From contig CAYJLW010000033.1 of NCBI GenBank assembly GCA_964370965.1, forward strand, positions 1 to 43,601: a stretch of DNA of 43,601 nucleotides. The letters run 5' to 3'. The translations under genes and the position numbers were made by a program. This document shows, piece by piece, positions 7,601 through 15,231 of this stretch (its first letter is position 1; the number at the start of each line of letters is the position of its first letter). The notes under the pieces were generated by a model. That model did no database searches. It worked only from the letters and a program-made list of their open reading frames with translations, and had not been told where the DNA came from. Origin of the DNA: CAYJLW01 sp964370965. Its GTDB lineage: Bacteria; Actinomycetota; Acidimicrobiia; UBA2766.

Positions 7601-8910
7601 TGTCCTCCCGTGACCCGGAAGTGACCGTCGTCGGGGGCGGGCCCGCCGGCTGCGCAGCCGCTGTCTGGTTGCGGCGCGCTGGGCTCACGGTCGCCCTCGT
7701 CGATCGTGCACACTTCCCCCGCGACAAGATCTGCGGTGACGGCCTCACCGCCGCCGCCTTGCGCGAGGTCGAACGCCTCGGCGTCGACGTCCGCTCCCGG
7801 GCCTGCGAAGTGCGCCGGGTAGAGCTCACGGGCCCCTACGGCACGAAGGCCTGCCTCCCCCTGCGGGCGCGCAGCGGCACCCGAGCCGTGATGGCCGCGG
7901 TGATGCCCCGCCTCGAGCTCGACGCCGCTCTCCTCGGCGCAGCGGGCGACGCCGGTGCCCGCATCCACACCGGCAGCCCCGTCACGACGGTTGCGATGGC
8001 GCCAGACGGCGTCCGCGTCGCCACGGCGGACGCCACGGTCCTCCAGAGCGACTACGTCGTGGCCGCCGACGGGGCCTACTCCACCGTGCGGCGAGCTCTG
8101 GGGCGGGTCACCGGACCCCGCCACAGCGGCATCCACGCCCTCCGCCAGTACGTCGACGCCCCCGGAAGCGACGTCCTGTCCGTGATCTTCCCCTCCAACC
8201 TCCTCCCCGGCTACGGCTGGGTCTTCCCCCTGCCGGGGGGTGGCGCGAACATCGGCATCGGCATCCACCGCGACCCCGATCTCCTCGGTGTGGAGGCGGC
8301 CGCCCTCCTCACGAACGACAGAGGCCGAATCACCGCCCGGCCGGCAGGCCGCCTGTTCCGCGACTTCGTGGCCCGCGCCGACGTGCGCGACCTCCTCGGC
8401 GGCGAGTACCGACCCCGCGGACGAGTCTGGGCGTGGCCCATCCCCGTCCACGTCGACCTCGGGGAGGTCGCCGACCGCCGCGTCCTCTTCTGTGGCGACG
8501 CCGCCGGGGCGACCGACCCGATGACCGGCGAGGGTATCGGCCAGGCGCTCCTGTCCGGGCGCCTCGCGGCCGAGGCGATCGTCGCCCACCGGCGGGCCGG
8601 CCCGGGCGCCGTCGCAGGCGCTTACCGGGAGGCGATCGCGAGAGACCTCGCCCGAGACCTCGCGTTCTCCCGCACGCTGGCCCGCCTCCTGCGCCACAGG
8701 CGGGGCTCCGAGTGGGCGCTGAAGGCCGCGAACCTGAACGACTGGACCCGGCGCAACTTCGGCCGCTGGATGTTCGAGGACTACCCCCGGGCCGTCCTTG
8801 GCACGCCGCGCCGCTGGCGCGACCAGACCCTCATGGGTCGGGGCGCCTACGCGTCCCGGGAGCGACAGGCCCGGCGCCCTCGGCCGCGCACCCCCGGTGC
8901 CGCCACGTAG
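7600..8910 (+). CDS. Geranylgeranyl reductase-family FAD oxidoreductase (MenJ-like)
   Basis: This is a flavoprotein of the family that reduces isoprenoid double bonds (chlorophyll, archaeal lipid or menaquinone side chains). It has the FAD-binding GGGPAGCAAA at residues 11-20, FPRDKICGDGL, the reductase signature LPGYGWVFPLPGG, and the second FAD motif FCGDAAGATDPMTGEGI. FPRDK.CGDGL and PGYGW.FPL also occur in mycobacterial MenJ, which saturates one isoprene of menaquinone, so menaquinone or a polyprenyl lipid is a likely substrate; this is inference. Length (436) is in the family range. The last about 25 residues are Arg-rich and probably disordered. The ATG overlaps the cold-shock gene's stop. 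Confidence 0.85.
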   Translation: MSSRDPEVTVVGGGPAGCAAAVWLRRAGLTVALVDRAHFPRDKICGDGLTAAALREVERLGVDVRSRACEVRRVELTGPYGTKACLPLRARSGTRAVMAAVMPRLELDAALLGAAGDAGARIHTGSPVTTVAMAPDGVRVATADATVLQSDYVVAADGAYSTVRRALGRVTGPRHSGIHALRQYVDAPGSDVLSVIFPSNLLPGYGWVFPLPGGGANIGIGIHRDPDLLGVEAAALLTNDRGRITARPAGRLFRDFVARADVRDLLGGEYRPRGRVWAWPIPVHVDLGEVADRRVLFCGDAAGATDPMTGEGIGQALLSGRLAAEAIVAHRRAGPGAVAGAYREAIARDLARDLAFSRTLARLLRHRRGSEWALKAANLNDWTRRNFGRWMFEDYPRAVLGTPRRWRDQTLMGRGAYASRERQARRPRPRTPGAAT

Positions 8911-8936
8911 AGTCCTCCTGATCCGAGGAGGGGCTC

Positions 8937-10349
8937 ATGGCCGACCTGGCGTTCACGTCCGCACTCGAGCAGGCCGACCTCGTGCGTACCCGCGAGGTGT
9001 CACCCGTGGAACTCGTGGAGACGTACCTGGAACGGATCGAGAGCCTCGACGGGCCTCTGCACACCTTCGAGACCGTGACCGCCGAGAACGCCCTCGGCGA
9101 CGCCCGCGCCAAGGAAGCCGTCCTCGCCGGCGGCAGCGCCCCCGACCCACTCCCCCCCTTCTACGGCGTCCCGATCACGATCAAGGATCTGAACGCCCTC
9201 GCCGGCGTACCCGCCCGCTTCGGGTCCCGGGCGTTCGCCGACTTCGTGGCGCCCTGGACGGACGTCGTCGTGGAGCGCATCCTGGAGGCCGGTTTCGTCA
9301 GCCTGGGCAAGTCCACGACCCCGGAGCTCGGTTCCACACCGGTGACCGAGACGCTCCTCTCAGGGCCGACCCGCAACCCCTGGAACCCCGACCACACGCC
9401 GGGCGGGTCCTCAGGCGGGGCGGCGGCCGGTGTCGCCGCAGGCCTGGCGCCGATCGCGCAAGGCTCCGACGGCGGCGGCTCTGTCCGCATCCCGTCCTCC
9501 TGCTGCGGCCTCTTCGGCATCAAGGCGAGCCGAGGGAGGGTCTCGTCGGCGCCCATGGCGGGCTACCTCAGCATGTTCCTCGCCACGAACGGACCCATCG
9601 CCCGCACCGTCGCGGACGGCGCCGCCCTCCTCGACGTGATGGCGCAGGGCCCGGCAACCGGCGACCCGATCGGCATGCCACCGCCGGCGGAGCCCTTCCT
9701 CGCCGCCGCCGGGCGCGAGCCGGGACGCCTCCGGGTGAGGTGGTCGCTGCAGTCCGGCAGCGGCCCCGTGCACCCCGAATGCCGGGCCGCAGTGGAGGCG
9801 ACGGTGGACGTGCTGGGAGGCGCGGGTCACGACGTCGCCGAGGTCGTCCTCCCGGACCCGGCCGAGCTCCGCGAGGCGTTCGTCACCGTCTGGCTCTGCA
9901 TGGTGGCGGCCACCCCGGTGCCGGAAGGGGCGGAGCTGGAGCCGGTCAACCAGTGGATGGTGGAACAGGCCCGCCCCGTTTCCGCGGCGGACTTCGCGAA
10001 GGCCCTCTACCGGGTGAACATGTTCTCCCGCGCCATCCTGGGGGCCTTCGAGGCCTTCGACGTCCTCGTCACCCCCACGCTGTGCGCCCCCCCGCTGAGC
10101 GTGGGCGCGGGAGGCGACCTCCCGCCCGCCGGGCGTTTCGCCCTGTACAGCGACTGGGCCGGGTTCACACCCCTCTACAACGCCACCGGCCAGCCCGCCG
10201 TCTCGATGCCCGCACACTGGAGCGCCGACGGCCTCCCCGTGGGCGTACAGCTCGTGGGGCGCACCGGGGCCGAAGCCACGCTCGTGTCACTTGCCGCGCA
10301 ACTCGAGGCTCTCGTCCCCTGGGCCGACCGGCGACCGCCTGGGGTCTGA
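8937..10349 (+). CDS. Amidase-signature-family hydrolase
   Basis: This is a 470-residue enzyme that hydrolyses an amide bond using a Ser-cisSer-Lys triad. The triad is visible: Lys in GVPITIKDLNAL, the Gly/Ser-rich GGSSGGAAAG block with the cis-Ser, and the nucleophilic Ser in GSDGGGSVRIPSS. The C-terminal GQPAVSMPAHWSADGLPVGVQ is also characteristic. GAGGAGGGG lies 3-11 bases before ATG 8937, and TAGAGT (8908-8913) could be a -10. The gene is single, not beside gatB or gatC, so it is not evidently GatA. The substrate cannot be told from sequence. It converges on dnaE with only 42 bases between the stops. Confidence 0.9.
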   Translation: MADLAFTSALEQADLVRTREVSPVELVETYLERIESLDGPLHTFETVTAENALGDARAKEAVLAGGSAPDPLPPFYGVPITIKDLNALAGVPARFGSRAFADFVAPWTDVVVERILEAGFVSLGKSTTPELGSTPVTETLLSGPTRNPWNPDHTPGGSSGGAAAGVAAGLAPIAQGSDGGGSVRIPSSCCGLFGIKASRGRVSSAPMAGYLSMFLATNGPIARTVADGAALLDVMAQGPATGDPIGMPPPAEPFLAAAGREPGRLRVRWSLQSGSGPVHPECRAAVEATVDVLGGAGHDVAEVVLPDPAELREAFVTVWLCMVAATPVPEGAELEPVNQWMVEQARPVSAADFAKALYRVNMFSRAILGAFEAFDVLVTPTLCAPPLSVGAGGDLPPAGRFALYSDWAGFTPLYNATGQPAVSMPAHWSADGLPVGVQLVGRTGAEATLVSLAAQLEALVPWADRRPPGV

Positions 10350-10391
10350 ACCTCCCGGCGGGGGCGCACCGGGCCCACGGCCCCCCGGCGG

Positions 10392-13300
10392 CTACTCGGC
10401 GACGAGGGCGGCGGGTCCGAGCACCGTCTTGAGCTCGGCGAAGAGTCCGCTGCGGGACTGGACCATGAGATGGTCGCCGAGACGACAGACGGTGACGCCC
10501 CGATCGGTGCGCAAATGGAGGAACACCGGCGTCTGGCCGGGGTGGGAACGCAGCACGCGGCTGAGATCGTCCAGAAGTCCCTCGGTGACGCGCCCGGCGT
10601 GCACTTGGAGACGCACGGGGCGCTCCTCCTCGGAGAGGTCGGGCCGCTTGATCTCGAGCACGACTACGCGGACGTCCTCGTCTCTCGTGCTGATCTGGCA
10701 CTTCAGGAGGAAGGCGACGTCGTTCTCGATGCTCACCCCGGATCGGTTCATGACGCTCTGGTACACGACGGCCTCCACACCGCCGGTGAAGTCCTCGAAC
10801 TGCAGGATGAGGATCGTGTCTCCCCGCTTCGTGGTGCGCCGGTCCTGACTCACGACGACCCCGCCGAGCCACTTCACGTCCCGTTCCGGGCGACGCTCCA
10901 GGATCTCCCCCACGGTGATCTCGACGTGGCGGCGCAACGCCCGTTCCACCCCCTGCAAGGGGTGGTCGGAGACGTACATGCCCAGCATCTCCTTCTCGAA
11001 GCGGAGCCGCGTGAGGCGGTCCCACTCCTCCTCGCCGACCCGGGGAAGGTCGACGACGCTACCGGCCCCCGGGTCGTCACCGCCGTCGAACAGCGAGAAC
11101 TGCCCGGCGTCCTCCTGGCGGCGCTTCTCGAGCACGAGGTCTATCGCTGTCTCGTGCACGTCGAAGAGCGCCCGGCGGGGGTGGCCCATGGAGTCGAAGG
11201 CCCCCGCCTTCACGAGCGATTCCACGGTGCGCTTGTTCAGCACCATGGGATCGACACGGCGCAGGAAGTCGAAGAAGTCCTCGAAGGGCCCCTGCTTCTC
11301 CCGCTCGCGCACGATCGCCTCGACGACCCCGGCGCCCACGTTGCGGATCGCCGAGAGGCCGAAGGGGATGGCGCCGTCTTCACGAACCGAGAAGTCCGAC
11401 CGGGAGGCGTTCACGTCGGGGGGGAGGACCGCCACGCCCATCGCCCGGGTCTCGGTGAGGTACAGCGGCCGCCGGTCCTTGTTGTCCTTCACCGAGGTCA
11501 GCAGCGCCGCCATGTACTCGGAGGGATGGTGCGCCTTCAGGTAGGCGGTCTGGTAGGCGACGTAGGCGTAGCAGGCGGCATGGGACTTGTTGAACGCGTA
11601 GTCGGCGAAGGGCTCGATGAGGTCGAAGAGCTCCTCGCCGAGGCGGCGTTCGTAGCCGTTGGCCACGGCCCCCTCGATGAACTTCTCCCGCTGCCTGGCG
11701 ACGAGCTCACGGACCTTCTTGCCCATCGCCTTGCGGAAGTCGTCGGCCTCGGCGGCGCTGTAGCCGGCGATGCGCCGGGCGACGTCCATGACCTGCTCCT
11801 GGTAGCAGATCACGCCGTACGTGGGGGCGAGGACGCCCTCGAGGTCGGGGTGGGGGTAGCTCACGGCACGGCGGCCGTTCTTGCACTCGGCATACTCGAT
11901 GTGCTTGCCGGCGCCCATGGGCCCGGGCCGGTACAGCGACACGAGGGCGATGAGGTCCTCGAAGCGGTCGGGGGCGAGCTGGCGCATCAACGCCCGCATG
12001 GGGCCGCCCTCGAGCTGGAAGACACCCATCGTGTCCGCCCGCCGGAGAAGCTCGAAGGTGTCGGGGTCGTCGAGGGGGACGGCGTCGACGTCGAGGTCGA
12101 CGCCCCGGGCGCGCAGGAGGACGAGGGTCGTCTCGATGACCGAGAGGTTGCGCAGGCCGAGGAAGTCCATTTTGAGGAGGCCGATCTCCTCGACGGCGTG
12201 CATCTCGAACTGCGTGATGATCGCCCGGTCGTCGGTCTTGGTGACGGCGATCGGGACGTGCTCGGTGAGCGGGTCGCGGCTGATGACGACGGCGGCGGCG
12301 TGCACGCCCTCCTGGCGCCGCAGGCCTTCGAGCTTGCGGGCGTTCTCGTATATGTGCCCGACGTCGGGGTCGGACTCGACCCGCTGGGCGAGGTCCTTGG
12401 ACTTCTGCAGCGCCTCGTCGAGGGTCGCCTCGCGGCCGAACTCCGGGGGCGGGAAGAGCTTGCAGACCTCGTCGGCGAGCTTCGGCTGGTAGTCGAGGAC
12501 CCGGGCGGCGTCCCGGATGGACTGCTTCGCCTTGATCGAGGCGAACGTGATGATCTGGGCCACGTGGTCGCGCCCGTACTTGGCCGCCACGTACTCGATC
12601 ACGCGGTCGCGGTGGCGCTCGTCGAAGTCCACGTCGATGTCAGGCATCTGCTTGCGACCCGGATTCAGGAAACGCTCGAAGATGAGCCCGTAGGCGAGCG
12701 GGTCGAGCTCGGTGATGCCCAGGCAGTACGACACGAGAGAGCCGGCGGCCGAGCCCCGCCCGGGCCCCACCCGGATGCCGTTGTCCTTCGCCCAGCCGAT
12801 GTAGTCGGCGACGACGAGGAAGTACGCCGGGAAGCCCATCTCCTCGATCACGCCCAGCTCGTAGTCGAGGCGGCGGAGAACCTCCTCGGACAACGGGTCG
12901 CCGTAGCGCCGGCGGGCGCCCTCTTGGGCCTCGCGACGCAGCCAGGATGCGTGCGTCTGGCCCTCGGGGACCTCGAAGTGCGGCAAGAGGTTCTGGCCGA
13001 AGCGGAGCTCGACGTCGCAGCGCTCGGCGACGAGGAGGGTGTTGTCACAGGCCTCCGGGTGGTCGCGGAAGAGGTGCCGCATCTCCGCCGCCGACTTCAC
13101 CCAGAACTGCTGGGACTCGAACTTGAAACGTTTCGGGTCCGAGAGCAGCGACCCGGTCTGGACGCAGAGCAGGATCTCGTGCGCCTCGGCGTCGTGGCTG
13201 TGCGTGTAGTGGCTGTCGTTCGTGGCGAGCAGGGGGGCGTCGATGCGACGTGCGATCTCGAGGAGCCGGGGGTTCACGCGGGCGTCGTCGTCGAGGCCGT

Positions 13301-13835
13301 GGTCCTGGAGCTCGACGAAGTACGAGTCCCGCCCGAAGACGTCCTGATAGGTGCCGGCGGCGGCGACGGCGTCGTCGAAGCGGTCCTGGAGCAGGAGCTG
13401 GGGGACGTGGCCCCCGAGGCAGCCGGTGGTGGCAACGAGGCCCTCGGCGTGCTCGCTCAGGAGGCCGAGGTCCATGCGGGGCTTGTAGCTGAAGCCCTCC
13501 ACCCAGGCCATGGACGACACGAACATGAGGTTGCGGTAGCCCGCCTCGTTCTCGGCGAGGAGCGTGAGGTGGTAGTTGTCGCCCGACCCGCTCGCCTTCT
13601 CGAGGCGCGAGCCGCCGCGGGCGAGGTACGCCTCTGTGCCCAGGACGGGCTTCACACCGGCGGCCCTCGCCGCCTTGTACATCTCGACGGCGCCGTACAT
13701 GTTGCCGTGGTCGGTGATCCCCACGGCGGGCTGGCCGTCGGCCGCCACGACCCCCACGAGATCCTCCACACGGGACGCTCCGTCGAGCATCGAGTACTCG
13801 GTGTGGACGTGGAGGTGGACGAAGGACGAGGCCAT
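10392..13835 (-). CDS. dnaE: DNA polymerase III alpha subunit, DnaE1 type
   Basis: This is the replicative polymerase subunit that extends leading and lagging strands. The 1147-residue length is typical of DnaE1. The N-terminal PHP domain starts FVHLHVHTEYSMLDGA and contains ITDHGNMYG. The polymerase core has GPGRGSAAGSLVSY and MPDIDVDFDERHRD with the catalytic aspartates. A helix-hairpin-helix part (GAFDSMGHPR region) and a C-terminal OB-fold (VKWLGGVVVSQDRRTTK) follow. ATG 13835 is the only start that keeps the PHP motif; no strong Shine-Dalgarno is seen. The long plus-strand open frame opposite this gene is a codon-bias shadow. Confidence 0.97.
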   Translation of the reverse strand: MASSFVHLHVHTEYSMLDGASRVEDLVGVVAADGQPAVGITDHGNMYGAVEMYKAARAAGVKPVLGTEAYLARGGSRLEKASGSGDNYHLTLLAENEAGYRNLMFVSSMAWVEGFSYKPRMDLGLLSEHAEGLVATTGCLGGHVPQLLLQDRFDDAVAAAGTYQDVFGRDSYFVELQDHGLDDDARVNPRLLEIARRIDAPLLATNDSHYTHSHDAEAHEILLCVQTGSLLSDPKRFKFESQQFWVKSAAEMRHLFRDHPEACDNTLLVAERCDVELRFGQNLLPHFEVPEGQTHASWLRREAQEGARRRYGDPLSEEVLRRLDYELGVIEEMGFPAYFLVVADYIGWAKDNGIRVGPGRGSAAGSLVSYCLGITELDPLAYGLIFERFLNPGRKQMPDIDVDFDERHRDRVIEYVAAKYGRDHVAQIITFASIKAKQSIRDAARVLDYQPKLADEVCKLFPPPEFGREATLDEALQKSKDLAQRVESDPDVGHIYENARKLEGLRRQEGVHAAAVVISRDPLTEHVPIAVTKTDDRAIITQFEMHAVEEIGLLKMDFLGLRNLSVIETTLVLLRARGVDLDVDAVPLDDPDTFELLRRADTMGVFQLEGGPMRALMRQLAPDRFEDLIALVSLYRPGPMGAGKHIEYAECKNGRRAVSYPHPDLEGVLAPTYGVICYQEQVMDVARRIAGYSAAEADDFRKAMGKKVRELVARQREKFIEGAVANGYERRLGEELFDLIEPFADYAFNKSHAACYAYVAYQTAYLKAHHPSEYMAALLTSVKDNKDRRPLYLTETRAMGVAVLPPDVNASRSDFSVREDGAIPFGLSAIRNVGAGVVEAIVREREKQGPFEDFFDFLRRVDPMVLNKRTVESLVKAGAFDSMGHPRRALFDVHETAIDLVLEKRRQEDAGQFSLFDGGDDPGAGSVVDLPRVGEEEWDRLTRLRFEKEMLGMYVSDHPLQGVERALRRHVEITVGEILERRPERDVKWLGGVVVSQDRRTTKRGDTILILQFEDFTGGVEAVVYQSVMNRSGVSIENDVAFLLKCQISTRDEDVRVVVLEIKRPDLSEEERPVRLQVHAGRVTEGLLDDLSRVLRSHPGQTPVFLHLRTDRGVTVCRLGDHLMVQSRSGLFAELKTVLGPAALVAE

Positions 13836-13930
13836 GGAAGGTCACCATACGCGCGCCCCCGCCCGGCGGTCATGGATCCCCCGTGACCTGGGACGCCCCT
13901 GGCCCGCGCCGGATCCGGCGCCCTGGGTCC

Positions 13931-13960
13931 TTGACCCGACGGCGCCTCTCGGGCCAGGAT
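13931..13960 (+). promoter_or_regulatory. Possible promoter for the microprotein/PH-domain pair
   Basis: TTGACC (13931-13936), an 18-base spacer and CAGGAT (13955-13960) precede the gene at 14005. Downstream, AGAGGG-A-CCCTCT (13989-14001) is a perfect short inverted repeat that would pair the purine-rich ribosome-binding region just before the ATG. The -10 is a weak match. Confidence 0.4.
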
Positions 13961-14004
13961 TGCGCCGGGCGGAGAGGGCCTGATCCATAGAGGGACCCTC
14001 TTCC

Positions 14005-14184
14005 ATGACTGTCACCGTCAAGAGGCTCGCAGCGCTTCTCGTCGTCCTCTTCCTGGCGTACTACGTCGCCACCTCGCCTACGACCGCGTCCGCGGGCCTG
14101 GAGAAGCTCTTCAGCGCCGTCGGCCACGGGCTCAAGGTGGGGGCGGACGCCCTCATCAGCCTGCTCAACGGCCTCATCAAGTGA
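14005..14184 (+). CDS. 59-residue membrane or secreted microprotein
   Basis: I do not recognise a named family. The protein starts MTVTVKRLAALLVVLFLAYY: a basic N-terminus (Lys6, Arg7) and a hydrophobic stretch at residues 8-20. ATSPTTASA next could be a signal-peptidase site or a short linker. The rest (LEKLFSAVGHGLKVGADALI) looks like an amphipathic helix. Its TGA overlaps the GTG of the following PH-domain gene (GTGA at 14181-14184), so the two are coupled and probably act together. Codon use matches the neighbours. Being shorter than 60 residues, it is easily missed. Confidence 0.7.
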   Translation: MTVTVKRLAALLVVLFLAYYVATSPTTASAGLEKLFSAVGHGLKVGADALISLLNGLIK

Positions 14185-14873
14185 GGCCGCGGCGGGAACG
14201 CCGGGTCGGGCGACTCTCCGGCTTTTGGGGCCACGACCGCTTCCTGTTGCCCCCGGAGCGTGCCGTCCGCGTGGAACGGCCCTCGATGGGATCGCTCTTG
14301 CTGCACACGAAGCTCAGCCTCCCCCTGCTCGCCGCGGGCACCGGGGTGTCCCTCGACGCCAGCGACCGGCGTCTCCGCCTCCTGGGTGCTCTCGTCGCTG
14401 TCGCTGCGGGCCTGGGCGTGCTCACGACCCTGGCCCGCTGGTCCCGCACGACCTACGTGGTCACTACCACCCGCCTCATGCGCTTCAGCGGGGTGCTCGT
14501 GCGCCAGGTGCACTCCCTCGCCCTGGACAGGATCACTGACCTCTCCTTCCGTCAGTCCCTCCCGGGCCACCTCCTGGGTGTGGCCACGGTGCGGATCCAT
14601 TCCGCCAACGAGCTCTCCCCGCTCAAGGACCTGCGCGACCTGCGCGACCCCGAGGCGTTCTACGCCGTGCTCATGTCCCTCGTCGGCCGGCGCCTCGGTC
14701 ACGAGGACAACGACGCGACCTGGGCGGGCGTGGCGCCCACCGACCAAGCCGCGCCCACGGAAACGGTCGTCGCCGCCCGGGCGGAAGCGGGGACGGTCGA
14801 CCTCACACTCCCCGGCATCGCGCCCCCCACGCACGCCGTCGCCCGCTGGGAGGACACGCTCCCGGGCACATGA
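14181..14873 (+). CDS. Bacterial PH-domain (bPH_2, YdbS/YdbT-like) membrane protein
   Basis: The start has SGFWGHDRFLLPPERAVRVERPS, shown here by its key part PPERAVR, typical of the segment preceding the first membrane helix in bPH_2 proteins. Two hydrophobic stretches follow (LSLPLLAAGTGVSL and LLGALVAVAAGLGVL). The PH-like domain comes next: YVVTTTRLMRFSGVLVRQV, SLALDRITDLSFRQSL and LLGVATVRIHSANE. An acidic, probably disordered C-terminal tail ends the 230-residue protein. GTG 14181 overlaps the microprotein stop. The role is unknown. The family is membrane-associated, and the coupled microprotein is a plausible partner. The stop is followed at once by a dispersed repeat element. Confidence 0.8.
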   Translation: MRPRRERRVGRLSGFWGHDRFLLPPERAVRVERPSMGSLLLHTKLSLPLLAAGTGVSLDASDRRLRLLGALVAVAAGLGVLTTLARWSRTTYVVTTTRLMRFSGVLVRQVHSLALDRITDLSFRQSLPGHLLGVATVRIHSANELSPLKDLRDLRDPEAFYAVLMSLVGRRLGHEDNDATWAGVAPTDQAAPTETVVAARAEAGTVDLTLPGIAPPTHAVARWEDTLPGT

Positions 14874-14875
14874 GG

Positions 14876-14967
14876 CTCGAAGGGGGACTGCGTCCCCCCT
14901 CGAACACCCCCCTTCAGAACCGGGCCACGTGCCCCCAGAGCGCCGTTCCGGGCCGGCGAAGCCGGCC
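14876..14967 (+). repeat. Copy C of the dispersed two-hairpin intergenic element
   Basis: The copy begins 3 bases after the PH-gene stop. Hairpin 1 is GAAGGGGGACTGCGTCCCCC (14879-14898). The linker CAGAACCGGGCCACGTG..CCCAGAGCGCCGTTCC follows, then hairpin 2 GGCCGGC-GAA-GCCGGCC (14951-14967), and the copy runs into an N gap. The 358-base gap 14874-15231 has no gene. It holds this copy, the N gap, a C/G-only stretch and a second copy (D), between convergent genes. Confidence 0.8.
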
Positions 14968-14977
14968 NNNNNNNNNN
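14968..14977. other. Assembly gap (10 N)
   Basis: Ten N lie within the repeat region between the PH-domain and rluD genes. Ten is a common placeholder, so the true length is unknown. The gap lies between tandem copies C and D of a repeat, where assemblers fail. Confidence 0.95.
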
Positions 14978-15022
14978 GCCGGCCGCCCCCCCCCAACCCC
15001 CCCCCGCCCCGCCGGGCCCCGG

Positions 15023-15037
15023 CCCCCCCCCCCCCCC
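15023..15037. repeat. Poly-C run (15 C) in a C/G-only stretch
   Basis: From the N gap to about 15060 the sequence is almost only C and G in long runs, with a 15-C run. It probably reflects low-quality reads at the edge of the gap and should not be read as real sequence without checking. Confidence 0.6.
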
Positions 15038-15091
15038 GGGCGGGGCGGGGCCCCCGGCCCCTCCGGCCACACTGCCCGGACGCCCAGCCCG

Positions 15092-15205
15092 ACCCGAAGG
15101 GGGACTCCGTCCCCCCTCGACCTCCCCCCTTCAGAGCCGGGCCCGGTGCCGCCAGACCACCGTTCCGGGCCGGCAGAGCCGGCCCTCCGGCCACACTGGC
15201 CGGGC
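15092..15205 (+). repeat. Copy D of the dispersed two-hairpin intergenic element
   Basis: Hairpin 1 is GAAGGGGGACTCCGTCCCCC (15096-15115). The linker CAGAGCCGGGCCC..GCCAGACCACCGTTCC follows, then hairpin 2 GGGCCGGC-AGA-GCCGGCCC (15167-15185) and the trailer CTCCGGCCACACT. The same trailer also appears at 15061-15073, which marks the lost end of copy C, so C and D were tandem. The copy lies 27 bases before the end of rluD. Confidence 0.8.
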
Positions 15206-15231
15206 CCGGCGGGGTGTGGGGTCCCCGGCGG

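Noticed and set aside
10470..13886. A 1138-codon plus-strand open frame opposite dnaE
   Set aside because: Its composition (Val, Glu, Asp, His and Gly repeats) is that of a codon-bias shadow, and dnaE on the other strand has every family motif.
14874..15231. CRISPR array or insertion sequence in the repeat region
   Set aside because: Only two imperfect copies about 216 bases apart, no spacer pattern, no transposase; the same element occurs singly elsewhere.
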